DNA of 64,000 bases from Hyphodiscus hymeniophilus (lineage: Eukaryota; Ascomycota; Leotiomycetes; Helotiales; Hyphodiscaceae). The position numbers and the translations under genes are program-made. The notes beneath the pieces are model-generated. The model searched no databases. It had not been told where the DNA came from and saw only the letters and a list, made by a program, of their open reading frames with translations. The first letter of the stretch is position 1. The number at the start of each line of letters is the position of its first letter. Shown piece after piece: positions 34,193-45,111 of this stretch. The stretch is taken from the NCBI GenBank assembly GCA_016508695.1, contig VNKQ01000003.1, forward strand, positions 868,001 through 932,000, given 5' to 3'.

Positions 34193-35921
34193 ATGGCCAA
34201 GGCCAAAACACATCCCATTCTAAGGAATGGCGAGAATCCAGTCGAGGCCCCAAATGAGGAGGATCGAGGCCTCCTCTCCGGCAATTCCTCCGAAGATGAA
34301 GACATAATCGTCCACCCCGGCCGCAGCTCGCCCCAAGAAGAGCCTCGAACTCCACGAACTCCTAATCGAGTACGGTTCGACCTGCCACCTGCTATAGATA
34401 CCGATGATTCCAATGATACTGCTCCTCCCCCTCCTTACAACGATTCACCACTCTCTGGGCACAGGCATCCAAGACAGCAATTCGTACCCCTCCTTACAGA
34501 CATCGAAGCCCCCTCTGTGACTCTGGCAGCCAGTCCTTGGGGCAATGACGAAGATGTCGACGAATGGGCAGAGCGGGAGCGGCAGCGGCCTAAGTCAGGC
34601 CTACGGAGTGCGTTCATGAACATGGCGAATTCGATCATAGGCGCCGGAATCATAGGACAACCGTATGCCTTCCGCCAAGCCGGTCTCCTCACTGGAGTAA
34701 TACTGCTCATAGCCCTTACGATTACGGTAGACTGGACAATCCGTCTTATTGTTATAAATAGCAAGCTGAGCGGCAGCAATAGCTTCCAAGGCACGGTACA
34801 ACATTGCTTTGGAAAAACCGGCTTGATTGCTATCTCAATCGCTCAATGGGCTTTTGCGTTTGGGGGCATGGTGGCTTTTGGAGTCATTGTAGGAGACACA
34901 ATCCCGCATGTGCTGGTTGCGATATGGCCAGGGTTGGGAAATGTACCTGTTCTTGGGCTATTGGCTAATAGAAGGGTTGTTATTGTGGTTTTTATTCTGG
35001 GAATCAGCTACCCTCTGAGCTTGTATAGAGACATTGCAAAGGTAAGTTGTGCTTTCTTTGTTTAGGATATGAATTGTATATCAATCGCTGACTTGAGTGA
35101 CTAGCTGGCAAAAGCGAGTACATTGGCATTGATCAGCATGGGGGTGATTCTAATAACGGTGGTGACACAAGGATTCAGGGTGCCAGCAGAATCGAGAGGG
35201 AACTTCAGCACTCCTTTACTCACAATCAATAGTGGAGTGTTCCAAGCCATAGGCGTGATATCATTTGGTTCGTTCATTCAATCGATCAAACTCTCCAGTT
35301 CACAACTAACATCTGCGAGCCTTTGTCTGCCACCACAATTCCCTCCTAATCTACGGCTCTCTTAAAACTCCCACTATCGACCGCTTCGCTCGGGTTACCC
35401 ACTATAGTACCGGCATCTCCATGCTGGCTTGCCTCCTCATGGCCCTTGCCGGCTTTTTAACCTTTGGCTCCAAAACAGAAGGCAACGTCCTCAACAACTT
35501 CCCGACAGACAACATCATGGTCAATATCGCGCGCCTCTGCTTCGGGCTCAACATGCTTACCACTCTCCCACTCGAAGCATTCGTCTGCCGAGAAGTGATG
35601 TTCAATTATTGGTTCCCCGGTGAGCCCTTCAACATGAACCTGCATCTCATGTTCTCTACTAGCTTGGTAGTCAGTTCAATGGCGCTGAGTTTGATCACAT
35701 GCGACCTTGGATCAGTCTTCGAATTAATTGGCGCTACGAGCGCGTGTGCGTTGGCTTATATTCTGCCGCCGTTGTGCTATATTAAGCTCAGTACGAGGAG
35801 TTGGAAGACGATTCCCGCCGTTGCATGTGTGGTATTTGGATTTGCGGTTATGGCCATTAGCTTAGTGCAAGCTATTACAAAGATGATACGAAACGAAGGT
35901 GGAGTCACACAATGTAGGTAG
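34193..35921 (+). CDS. vacuolar amino-acid transporter, AVT/SLC38 family
   Basis: These are H+-coupled amino-acid transporters of the AAAP superfamily. Exons 34193-35041, 35105-35267 and 35320-35921 give 537 aa. About 140 polar, acidic, Pro-rich cytosolic residues precede the core, which starts SGLRSAFMNMANSIIGAGII, the classic TM1 motif, then GQPYAFRQAGL. About 11 membrane segments can be seen, with LYRDIAKLAKASTLAL in the middle, RVTHYSTGISMLACLLMALA and FVCREVMFNYWFPGE later. It is closest in feel to the Avt2/Avt5-7 export group; the exact orthologue is not settled. Confidence 0.87.
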
Positions 35922-36535
35922 CTGTATATGTAAAATATAGACCGGGCATCTTGAATAGAGATATGAATCATCAAAGTTCTCAAGCTCTCCCCTGTCCCGA
36001 GACACTATCTTCTGCTTGTTGAGTTTACTTTCCAGGCAATTTCAAATGGCTTGATCGACTAGCGAGACTTCATGGTCGTTCTCGAAGATTACAACCGTTC
36101 ATTATTTTCGAGCAACCAGGATAAAGATCTGCTGCCTAGATATACAGCGGTTGGTAAAGTAATATTAAGAGTACGTTAGAGCTCAAATACTCAAATACTC
36201 TACACTAGCAGAGAAATGCGGTATCTGCCTGGACATTCACCGCAAGACAGAGTCGAGCCTAGATTCCTGCTCGCAGGAGCTTCATGGCTAGAGACGCCCC
36301 GAGTTTAGAAGTAATTCGTCCGCAAAAATCAAACTCGAACAGCCATTCATCACCATGGGGATTCGTGAAATGTGGTCAAACGATACTAGTAGCCCATGAT
36401 TGACTCCGTACTAGGTCAACTAATACCACCCGAACCAACTCAAACCATCGAAATCCAGAAGTCCATCTCTCAAAGCCAACGCCCTCTGCACACCACGCAT
36501 AGCGAAGAGAACTCTGAATCCCTTGCCCTCATCGT
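35922..36535. other. intergenic, nothing recognised
   Basis: This is the 3' flank of the transporter gene and the region downstream of the small Cys-rich gene. I see only minor direct repeats (CTCAAATA twice near 36181-36198). Confidence 0.5.
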
Positions 36536-36826
36536 TTATTCCGACATGAGCTCCCCAGTATCAAAGTAGCTGCTGTAGAGATGGCCCGGATCGTCCGCGG
36601 TCTGGAACGTCCAAATTTGCAAGACGGAACGATAACAGGGCATATCGTAATACTCGCATAGGCATTGCCAATTATCGTCCCACCGGATCCTCGATCTAAT
36701 TCGGTGCCTGGGACATGGTGCGTTGTCGATCTGCCTGTGGGTGTGTGCGATGTGCGACCTGCAGACTCGTAGGTGCATGTCGTGGCTTCTGCAGTTGGGG
36801 TAGTGGATGCGCTTTTCGGTACACAT
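36536..36826 (-). CDS. small Cys/His-rich protein A
   Basis: This is a 96-residue single-exon frame. It starts MCTEKRIHYPNCRSHDMH and continues LRVCRSHIAHTHRQIDNAPC, with further Cys at WQCLCEYYDMPC. The layout (MC, Y or H, C.SH, C.SHI, HTH, PCP) resembles the many small uncharacterised fungal proteins beginning MC with spaced Cys/His, which may bind zinc. Its segment CRSHI-AHTHRQIDNAPCP aligns residue by residue with CAFHI-EHTHLQMDNDPCP of the gene at 37442-38126, so the two look like diverged tandem copies. There is no signal peptide. Function unknown. Confidence 0.5.
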   Translation of the reverse strand: MCTEKRIHYPNCRSHDMHLRVCRSHIAHTHRQIDNAPCPRHRIRSRIRWDDNWQCLCEYYDMPCYRSVLQIWTFQTADDPGHLYSSYFDTGELMSE

Positions 36827-37441
36827 TATCCTGGACGAGGACTAGAGGTTTGAGTCAGCTGTTGACATTGTGGGATTGGAGAGTGAGCTTCGTCTTCACC
36901 TTGAGATTGCTTTGCGGTTCTACTACTGTCTTGAAGTATGCTGAATGTTGAGAGTGCTTGGAATGAACGAGAGCTCTTTCGTGCACTGATATAAAATGCA
37001 ACGCAAGTTGGATGACTAGAAGCAATAGATCCTTGATAGAAGAGGCTTCACGGCTCACGTATCTGGGCTAGAAACTACCAGCACAGGAAAGAGCGCCCAT
37101 CAGACACCCCAGATGGCAGGTACACCACCAGATGGATACGACAGATCGTCGCACTTCAAAAGAATCTCCTCGCCTCAAAGATCCATATCCTTCCCTCATG
37201 CGAGGACCTCTCAATCAAATGCATGCAACGTTGGTTGGTATAGCCCGAATGCACAACTCTCCCTAAACACCCATATTCTCATCTCCTACCACAAATCTCT
37301 CCAGGCTCTCAGATCTATCCGATTTCGCTTCAATGTCACCCTGACCTGGAGTCCAAAGCTGAACAGAAGACCTGATTATTATCAGCATCGGCATATCCCT
37401 TCCTACGTCTTCATAACCATTTCTCTGCACCAAGGTAGAAC
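36827..37441. other. gap between the two small Cys/His-rich genes
   Basis: This is the promoter of gene A and the 3' flank of gene B, both on the minus strand. A further 3' exon of gene B could lie here if the ATGTAAGT at its end is a donor rather than a stop. I could not find a convincing one. Confidence 0.4.
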
Positions 37442-38126
37442 TTACATCTTGACGTCCTCCTCTGCGGCCTCAAACTTCTCCTTCTTGAACTTCATCTTCT
37501 TGTGTCTCTCCATATGATGCAATTGATCTCGCTCCTGTCGTTCTCTCAACTTACGCTCACGCTCCTCCTGCTCCTCCTTCGCAAGCCTCGCGCGCTCCTC
37601 GCGCTCCTTTGCCAGACGGGTCTTGTCGCGGTTCTTCGTAAAGAGTGCGCCATCATTCTATTCAATATCAGTGTTACTCTTGGGATTTTGTTAGAAAATG
37701 AGATTGCGAGGCTCGGAGGAGGTCTATATCTCTATCCTGGTGGCAAGGAATGGAGGTCAGAAAGACGACATGCCTCGAAAGTATAGACTTTAGCGTTCTT
37801 GCGGGCGCAACGTGTACGAGAGTAACAGCCAAGTCCTGCATTAGCTTTCATCTTGACGAGGCCGGGGCAAGGATCGTTGTCCATTTGCAGGTGGGTGTGT
37901 TCGACTGTCAGGACCTTGGTCAGCATATATTTGTAGCTTTCTCGTGAAGGAAGACTCGACACTCTTCAGGGACAATGGAAGAGAGAGGGCAATGTCTCAG
38001 ATCTTCATTTTTCTAGTCTGGGTGAAGACGCTGGGAGGTGTGGTACGAACTGTGGAAAGCGCAGATGTCAACCAGGATGGTCTGGCAGTAGCAGCTGTTG
38101 TGGACTTGTCGGGTTTCTCTACACAT
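37442..38126 (-). CDS. small Cys/His-rich protein B with charged coiled-coil tail
   Basis: The three-exon model is 38126-38051, 37904-37789 and 37657-37442, for 135 aa. Exon 1 reads MCRETRQVHNSCYCQTILVD then ICAFH. Exon 2 continues EHTHLQMDNDPCPG, then GCYSRTRCARKNAK. Exon 3 is highly charged and helical (RLAKEREERARLAKEEQEE, KMKFKKEKFEAAEEDVKM). Donor GTTCGT was chosen because it keeps the frame and restores the match with gene A. Donor GTCTAT for intron 2 is unusual, so that junction is uncertain. The basic/acidic tail is absent from gene A. Function unknown; metal or nucleic-acid binding is possible. Confidence 0.45.
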
Positions 38127-39136
38127 GATTGCGGCTTGATTCAATTCTGGAAGATGATTGGATTAATCGCTGAGAGGTTGAAAAAGAGTGAGGTACTTAC
38201 AGTTGTTGTGAGACTCTAGTGAATGAGGGTGACAAGATTGCTCGAGGGTCATCACCTGGGCTTGGAAAGAGCTGCAAGTAGTACAGTGAGTATTTCAAGT
38301 TCAGATCAAATAAATTGGGTTAGAAGAGTAGCTCAAATACCTTGTCACTGTTGGCCTATAATGGAGCTGTCTACTAGGAAATCGAGGCAACTCCAAAAAG
38401 CGAAGTTTTGTTTGTGAAAAACTTGCTACTGAATTCATGGGAGGTGAGGACTACCACACGCCGTCCATGCGAGGCTGCGACTGGAAGCAAACTGTGCCGG
38501 GAAATATATCAAAACCACTTCTTAGCTCACCAGCACGTCGTCGGGTTCATGATCCAGGCTGGTCACCCATGGAGTTCCTGCAACCTCGTACCCGGACACA
38601 TCTCTCTCTAAATCTCGAAAACATCTTGATAGACTACGCCTATTGCTATTACACCTTACAAAATGCGCATCCTTTGTCCCTGCCTGCAACCAACGAAAAC
38701 ACAACGGAGACTAAGCAGCTTGAGAAGCGGCATAGCCCTATGATCCAGATCCACCACTCTTAGCGCAGGACAGAGCAAAGGAGAAGCACACCACACCAAG
38801 ATCTTGGAAAAACACAGTCACAGTAGAAAAGAAATAGCGGTAACAAGGTAAGAAGCCCCCATGCCAGATGTGTCCGGACCAGAAGAAGCGCAGCAGGAAG
38901 GTCGTATTCTTTCATTTGTGGAGATTGAGGTCTGCGAGGGTTGGATTGGATTGGATTGCAAGAGGTACTCCAAGAAGGATCAAAGATAGATCAATACTGG
39001 AGGGAGAGGCCATGCACAGAAATATGCAAGCACATATCTCATCCCAGAGGCAAGCTCTTCATCACCTAGAAGAGATTCGGCACCAGTGTAGAAAATCCGA
39101 TCGCATTAGAGAAAAGAGGTCGATAATGTGGTAGCT
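38127..39136. other. intergenic, nothing recognised
   Basis: Short frames of 60-108 residues are present without support. A GGATT triplet repeat occurs near 38941-38958. The right end is the 3' flank of RHO1. Confidence 0.5.
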
Positions 39137-40111
39137 TTACAGAACAATGCACTTCTTCTCCTTCTTCTTCTTGGTCAAAAGCGCGGCACGGGTGGCGTGT
39201 TCGAATACCTCACGGACACCCTCGTTGGTCTTTGCTGAACATTCAAGGTACTTGTAGGCGCCAATCTTCTTGCGAATCTCCTCACCCTGTAATGAAGCCG
39301 TTAGTTTCTCTATCGAAAAATCTTCTGTCCGCAGATGCAAGTTTATCTCGCCCCCTGAGGGCGGAGTTTGGAGGTCGGCTTACCTGCTCGGGAGTAACGG
39401 GCTTCTGACTAGTTTTGTGAAGCTCCTCAATGGTCTTCTGGTCGTAACGCAAATCCTTCTTGCAGCCAACGAGAATGATAGGGAGACCGCTGCAGAAATG
39501 AAGAACTTCTGAGATCCACTGTATTTGTGCACGTGTCAGTGACTTCTTATCTTGAGGTAAAAGGAAGAGATTGATGACGACAGTACCTTCTCTTGAACGT
39601 TGTCGAGGGAGTCGGGAGAGTCAACAGCAAAGCAAATCAGGATGACATGCGAATCTGGGTATGAAAGGGGTCGGAGACGGTCGTAATCTTCTTGTCCAGC
39701 CGTATCCCATAGAGCTAACTCAACGTGCTTTCCATCAACCTCGACATCGGCGACATAGTTCTCGAAAACAGTTGGGACGTAAACCTATGTACCCATGCTA
39801 TTAGCAGGTGTTTCCATCCAACATATGCATTCGCTTGGCAGGAGTGGTAGAGCTATCGTAGGAGTGTCGACGCGATGTCGTCGAAGCCGCGCAAGTTGAG
39901 GGATTGGCAGGATCTGAAAAGAGCGTCGAAAGGCTTACCTCTGGGAAAGTGCCCTTGGAAAAGACACTTCGATACGGTTAGCTCGAAGATACTTGATCAG
40001 GTCCATCTGCAGAACTGAACCTTGATGCATTAAGGGTACTTACATCAACAAGCAGGTCTTACCGCAGGCACCATCGCCTACAATGACAAGCTTTCGACGG
40101 ATTTCCGCCAT
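39137..40111 (-). CDS. RHO1: Rho1 GTPase
   Basis: Rho1 activates beta-1,3-glucan synthase and protein kinase C and controls actin polarity. Exons 40111-40044, 39966-39939 (28 nt), 39784-39587, 39518-39384 and 39286-39137 give 192 aa. The G1 loop is GDGACGKT, the switch I effector region [20 protein letters not shown], switch [20 protein letters not shown], the base-recognition motif CKKDL and the [14 protein letters not shown] loop. A polybasic KKKKEKK precedes the CAAX box CIVL, whose final Leu predicts geranylgeranylation. All residues are canonical. The many early introns are usual for this gene in filamentous fungi. Confidence 0.96.
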
Positions 40112-42706
40112 AGTGACGGTGGGGAGATGGAGAAGTTGTAGAGAGCGACCTGTTGAAGACAGATATTGAGCTGTTGTGTTTGTAATGGGCTCGCGTGAGG
40201 TCGTCGATGGAAATTCGTTGTATGGTTATGAGAGGTTGAGAGGCAAGGCAAGATGCTTCAGCAAGATCGGCTGGGGGTAAAAGCTGGTGGCCTCGGTTGT
40301 AAGGCTGCACCCCCCTTTCAGGACTTCGTTCCGAACGAGCTGGATATCTGACTTCAATAACGAGTCCACCGAGATTCCGTATCTTCCCACCTATCTCAAT
40401 CAATGAAGAGGAAGGATTTTTGTATTTCTGTTTGTATTGGATTGGGAAAGAATAGAGCCGGTATTCAAATATCTGGAAGATCTTAAGTAGGTCTTTCAGT
40501 GCCTTTATGGCCCGCAGCTACAGTTACAGCTCGTGATTCATGACGACTCAGGACGATTCCTGGTCTGATATGGTCCTCCCGCCAGTTAGACAAAGTTCCA
40601 GAATTATGTTTCTGAATATGATTCCCGGCGCCAAAGCGCCAGTATGTATCAAAGTAAAACACGCAGAAGCGCCTGTCAACAAACGCCAAGCGCGGAGTTT
40701 TCTTTGAAGGACAAAGGTACTAAGGTACCTCCTAACTTTATCCACATCTCCACATGCTGCAGCACCGGAAACAAACGACAAACGACAACCTACTCAACTC
40801 AAGCTCCTTGTAGAGCTGAGACTGGTGTGACTCTCTGTCCGTCCTGCACGTTGCAACTGGTACACTTCGAGAAACATAGCCAATGAGACAGTCGCATCTT
40901 CTCTCCCCTTGGATGGTAATGGCCGGTTGCCACACAACATTTGCGAGGCGCATTTCGGGTTCTAGATGAGCCAGGCGAGGCAGAGTTGGTGGGGGGGTGG
41001 GGTATTGTCAGTTGTGGGAGGTGGTAAGGTATCCTGTGAGAGGGCAAGCGGAGAAGAGCCGCCAAGCCTCCACGCCTCCAAGGACTAGGTACGAAGGTAC
41101 AGTACGATGGATAAGGTAAGTAAGACGATATGCAGGACTCTGTGAGATTAATGCAATTCCAACAAATCAGGTGCGTTTCGGGGAATTGATTGTTCTTTGT
41201 GCTACACAGACCTCTGGTAGTTCCGGATACCGAATAGTTGTCTCTTCATATAATATGTCTTCGATTGCCTGTTGGCTGAAGCTCTAGCTGGAATCAAGAG
41301 GAGGATGGCAGATGAATCGAACGGAGTCGCCCTTCCAATGGACTGGACCGAGCCCAGTCACGTGCACATTCCGGAACCTCACATGCTCATCGAAAGGCGG
41401 GATCAACTACCTTACCGCATGATTGGCCTACAAGAGCTGCGATGACCAAGAAACCCACGGAGAACTTCGTGTTACTAGTAGCACTCAGAATTGAGCAGCA
41501 CTTGAAGTGTTGAAAGGATCCTACCAGGTCCTGTTCAAGTGTGGAGAAGGAAATATCATATATAAAAAAAAAACCTCCACTGACAGAGTCATAAGATTGT
41601 CTTTATTGATCTTGAAGCAGTAGGAATGCCAGATATCCAACTTGTAAAACCAACACACCAGATTGCTTTGGTTGTTGGAAGGTCCTGATCGCCCAAGCTT
41701 TCGAAACGCATTTCAGGCGGAGTTGTCTATCCTGCAGATTTCCTTGAAGATGCACTCATCGTTGCCCTGAAGCAAAGTCCTAAATGTCAATGTCTGATGC
41801 CGGCCTCGCATTTGAAGTTTTCGAAACCACCGGGCTCTTCTATGTTGACACGTTCGACCATAGGTCATCAGATGTGGCGAAGCGCATGCCAACTCCACGA
41901 CCTTAGTCATGATCGCTTTTCTGCCAAACCAAGAGAGGAGAAGCAGCGCATTTTGGTGGTGCAAGGGTGTTTGACGGTGGATTTGTATCCTGTAATAACC
42001 CTTTAGGTTTTTCTTCAACGCTGACAAAGAGGCAACAGATACATGCTCCGTATTACGGACCGGGAAGGCCAACTTGACGAATGGGAGCTCTTCAAGGTGT
42101 GCAGCATATAGCGGTCTTGAAGTGTCTGTTATGCCAACGTCACAACCGTTTTAAAGATAGCCAAGAGCAGTACTTCGGTTCCCAAGGCGGAAGTTAGGGG
42201 AGGCTGCCAGATTCCGAGCTGGCTTTCTCAAGATAAGATCGTGAAGGGAGCTGGGTGCAAGGGCGATGATTGATTGCGCGGAAGACAAGTGGTGCAGAGG
42301 CAATGCAGATTCCAAAAGTCATCTCGACAGAACTGGTTCAGAGTTGTTAGGCTTATGGGCAGTGGCTAGCTTTCTTGATAATGGGTATACGTACATGAAG
42401 AAGCTGACAGGAATGAGATCGTAAGTCAGATCGGAGTTGCCACAGGTTCTGAACCTGAATGAGAGGCTCGAAATAGAGCCAATAATCGCTCTATCGCTGA
42501 CTAGCCTCAAGCTCGCGTGCGAGACGCTTCGAGCCTGTGGATGCCTCTAGATTGCAGTCCGTCATACTTGAGGACTAGACAGTTCCGTGCCCCAGATGCT
42601 ACCAGAGCCGTTGGAGAACGATTCAAAGGTGCCAATGCGTGTAGATAATACACCTCCTTACCCGCCATGCTAGTAACAAGAATACTCACTGACGCTACAT
42701 AGGACG
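40112..42706. other. 2.6-kb gene-poor interval
   Basis: The right-hand side of RHO1 serves as its promoter and leader. Frames of 60-119 residues occur on both strands but none carries a recognisable motif or chains by splicing. A run of 11 A lies near 41568-41578. Weak coding-like pieces at about 42391-42540 could be the eroded N-terminal part of the remnant that follows, but I cannot prove it. Confidence 0.45.
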
Positions 42707-43328
42707 TTGGCAATCACGCCGTCGCACTCGAAGGAGATGGAGTTCGAAGACGTAACCAGGATTTGCCTTGACTACAACACCATAGGCTTAGCCAACATGG
42801 CCGCGGTAGCAAACAAGCCCTTTCGCTTCATCTGCCAACACGACGGAGCACGAATAAAGCAAGACGTTTGCTTTCTCCTGGCAGACTACCGCCATATACG
42901 TGTGTGTTCTCCACTCTGGTGCCTGTCTCGTCCCAGCCTGCCACGCCCACAATACCACTCAGCCCGTCCTTTAGTCAGTTCACTGAGAGAGCAAATGCAG
43001 GGGCACGCAGAAAATATCGTCTTGGGTTTTGCGAAGCAGACGCACCAGAAGTTGAGACTATGGTTCCGAAGCAGGGTGGCACCGAGGGGTCTAATCGCGA
43101 GGCTGCGAACAATACCGCGTTGTAGGTATTTTCATCATGTTCAAGCCTACGCCAGTAGTGCATGTGTCGGAGCTTGCTGTCGCTATGCTTGACAATTGTC
43201 TGAATGGTATCACCAAGGACCTTTTGCGGGCTACTGACTTGGTGCGTGCTGCGCGTGGAGGATTATCTGAAAGAGACAAACAACTGTTGACTTCCAGAAA
43301 GAGGTCATCTGGGTGGATGCCAGATTGA
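42707..43328 (+). pseudogene. remnant of an NAD(P)-binding, epimerase-like protein
   Basis: The reading AITPSHSKEMEFEDVTRICL then DYNTIGLANMAAVANKPFRF resembles the middle of fungal short atypical SDR proteins (the part after the Rossmann core, ending in PFRFLYMSG in intact members). The joint HIR to GHAENIVLGFAKQ, across a possible intron 42903-43010, matches the family MRGETEN...FA. A later block VVHVSELAVAMLDNCLNGIT matches the C-terminal helix, but in a different frame. The glycine-rich N-terminal nucleotide motif is missing, and the SG of FLYMSG is replaced. I take it as a broken copy. Confidence 0.45.
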
Positions 43329-43761
43329 CTGGCTTAATTAGTAGGACTAGCTGTATGAGAAGCCGTGGATATGCGCCAATCATGGCTCTTGGTGCCCACT
43401 GCTAGGTGCATATCTTTCAGCACCTTCGAGTTTGATCATGAAGGTACCTAGGTGGTCAATGTTGAAAAGACCTATTTTCCAAACTGTTGGAGACACTCAA
43501 ATGTGTTGTACGCGGGGTCTTTCATATATCTCATTTCCTACCCACTGGGGCTTTTCTCTTGATTCTTCGAAGGGCGTTGTACCTGCTGCAGTGATGGCTT
43601 TGACGTATTAGATTGATCGTAATTTGAGCTCCAATCCCCCAGAAGACATCACGTGCTACGGTCCCTTAGCGCTGCCAAGCCTCGACTGACGGAAGCTCTC
43701 CAAAAAGTTCAAACAGCGACATCCAGCTCTTCGCTCAATTGCACCCGTCAATCCCGCCACC
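43329..43761. other. intergenic, promoter of the L24 gene
   Basis: I see nothing coding here. The immediate 30 bp before the ATG at 43762 are C-rich, ending CCCGCCACC in a favourable start context. Confidence 0.5.
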
Positions 43762-44980
43762 ATGCAGAAAGTGATACGACGGACGATCCTGGCGGAGAAG
43801 CAAGCCATCCGTCGTAATGCAAGCCGAAGTGAAAAAAGGAAGCGAGACGCGCTCAAAAATACTCTCGAACAACAAGGCTTCCATAGAGGTCAGGAGATCA
43901 AAGATATCAAGGCTGCTCGAGTAGCACGCAGAGAGGACTGGGAATTAGGCCCGTTGGCCCCCAAGAGAGATGCTGGAGCGAATAAGTTGACATATGGCAC
44001 GATTCATACGATGAGGACGAAAGGGCCGGTCTTGAGTGAGAGGCAACAGAAGGAGCGGTCAAAGTATGTTGGGGAGAAATATAAGACCGTCGTGGTTGGT
44101 GATCGTGTGGTTATTACTGAGGGGAGGGATACGGGGAAAATTGGTCAGGTTGTGGAAATGGACCATGAAAGAGGGGAGTGCAAGGTTGACGGACTGAATA
44201 TGGTATGTTTCTTCCGCCCAATTCTTACATATCTCATTGCCTGAATTTGGTGGCTGATGAGACTGCTAGATGGACGTCAGGATCCCCGACTACATGCTAG
44301 CAAGCGAACAAGAGCAAGACAAGCGCCCCATCCGCTCCATGGAGCAACCAGTTCCATACTCCTGGATCCGTCTCGTCATACAGCTCCGGAACTCAGAAAC
44401 CGGGCTCCTTGAAGACGTTATCTGCGAGAAAGTCGAGACAACGAAACCTTACTACGAAAAACGCCCCAACGGAACCAAAGCCGTCTGCAGCCGCTTCATT
44501 ACGATGCCTGACAGTTCTAGGATCTACATAGACTACCCAGGGCGGAGTGAGAAAGCACGAAAAGAGCGCAAAGCAGAAGAAGAAGAAAAGTACAAAGATA
44601 CACCTTCCGATACTTTGCGGATGGAAGTAGAGCAGAAGAGTTTCGTGCCGACCTTATTAAGGCCGCCTATGCCAAGTAGCGTAATCGATGAGCTACGGAA
44701 CAAATACTCGATCTTCAGAACGAGACACGATGCGGAATATATTGAGAAGAAGTTGAAAGAGGACGAGGAGAAGAACGAGAAGAAGAAGCTGGTTGCGAAG
44801 ATGCGGACGCCGATTAAGGAAATCAACCGGCTAGAGAAGAAGATGAAGAAGGCGAAGGGTAAGGGCAAGTTGACGGAGGAGATGCTAGAGAGGATTGGCA
44901 AGGTTATTGCAGAGAAGAGAAATCTACAATTAGATCTTGCTGCGAAGATAGCTGGAGAGCCTGCGGTAGTGACGGCATGA
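43762..44980 (+). CDS. MRPL40: mitochondrial large ribosomal subunit protein L24
   Basis: This protein (uL24m) is an assembly component of the mitoribosome large subunit. Exons 43762-44202 and 44270-44980 give 383 aa. The N-terminus is basic (QKVIRRTILAEKQAIRRNAS), fitting mitochondrial import. The KOW motif is VGDRVVITEGRDTGKIGQVV at about residues 112-131, followed by DHERGECKVDGLNM. The fungal C-terminal extension includes PYSWIRLVIQLRN and a long charged helix (KKLKEDEEKNEKKKLVAK). The length fits yeast and fungal homologues. It converges with ELP1, 131 bp apart. Confidence 0.9.
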
Positions 44981-45111
44981 TTATATAGTACGGGCTGACA
45001 TTGTACAATTTGTTCTGCATATGGGGAGCATTGCCGGCGTTGCAAAATCTGTACGGTAGAGCAGATTAGACTCTCTTCTTGCTTGATCTGTATTGCATAA
45101 CTTTTTCCCAT

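Noticed and set aside
41568..41578. A-rich run as a retroposon tail
   Set aside because: No element body, target-site duplication or coding remnant adjoins it.
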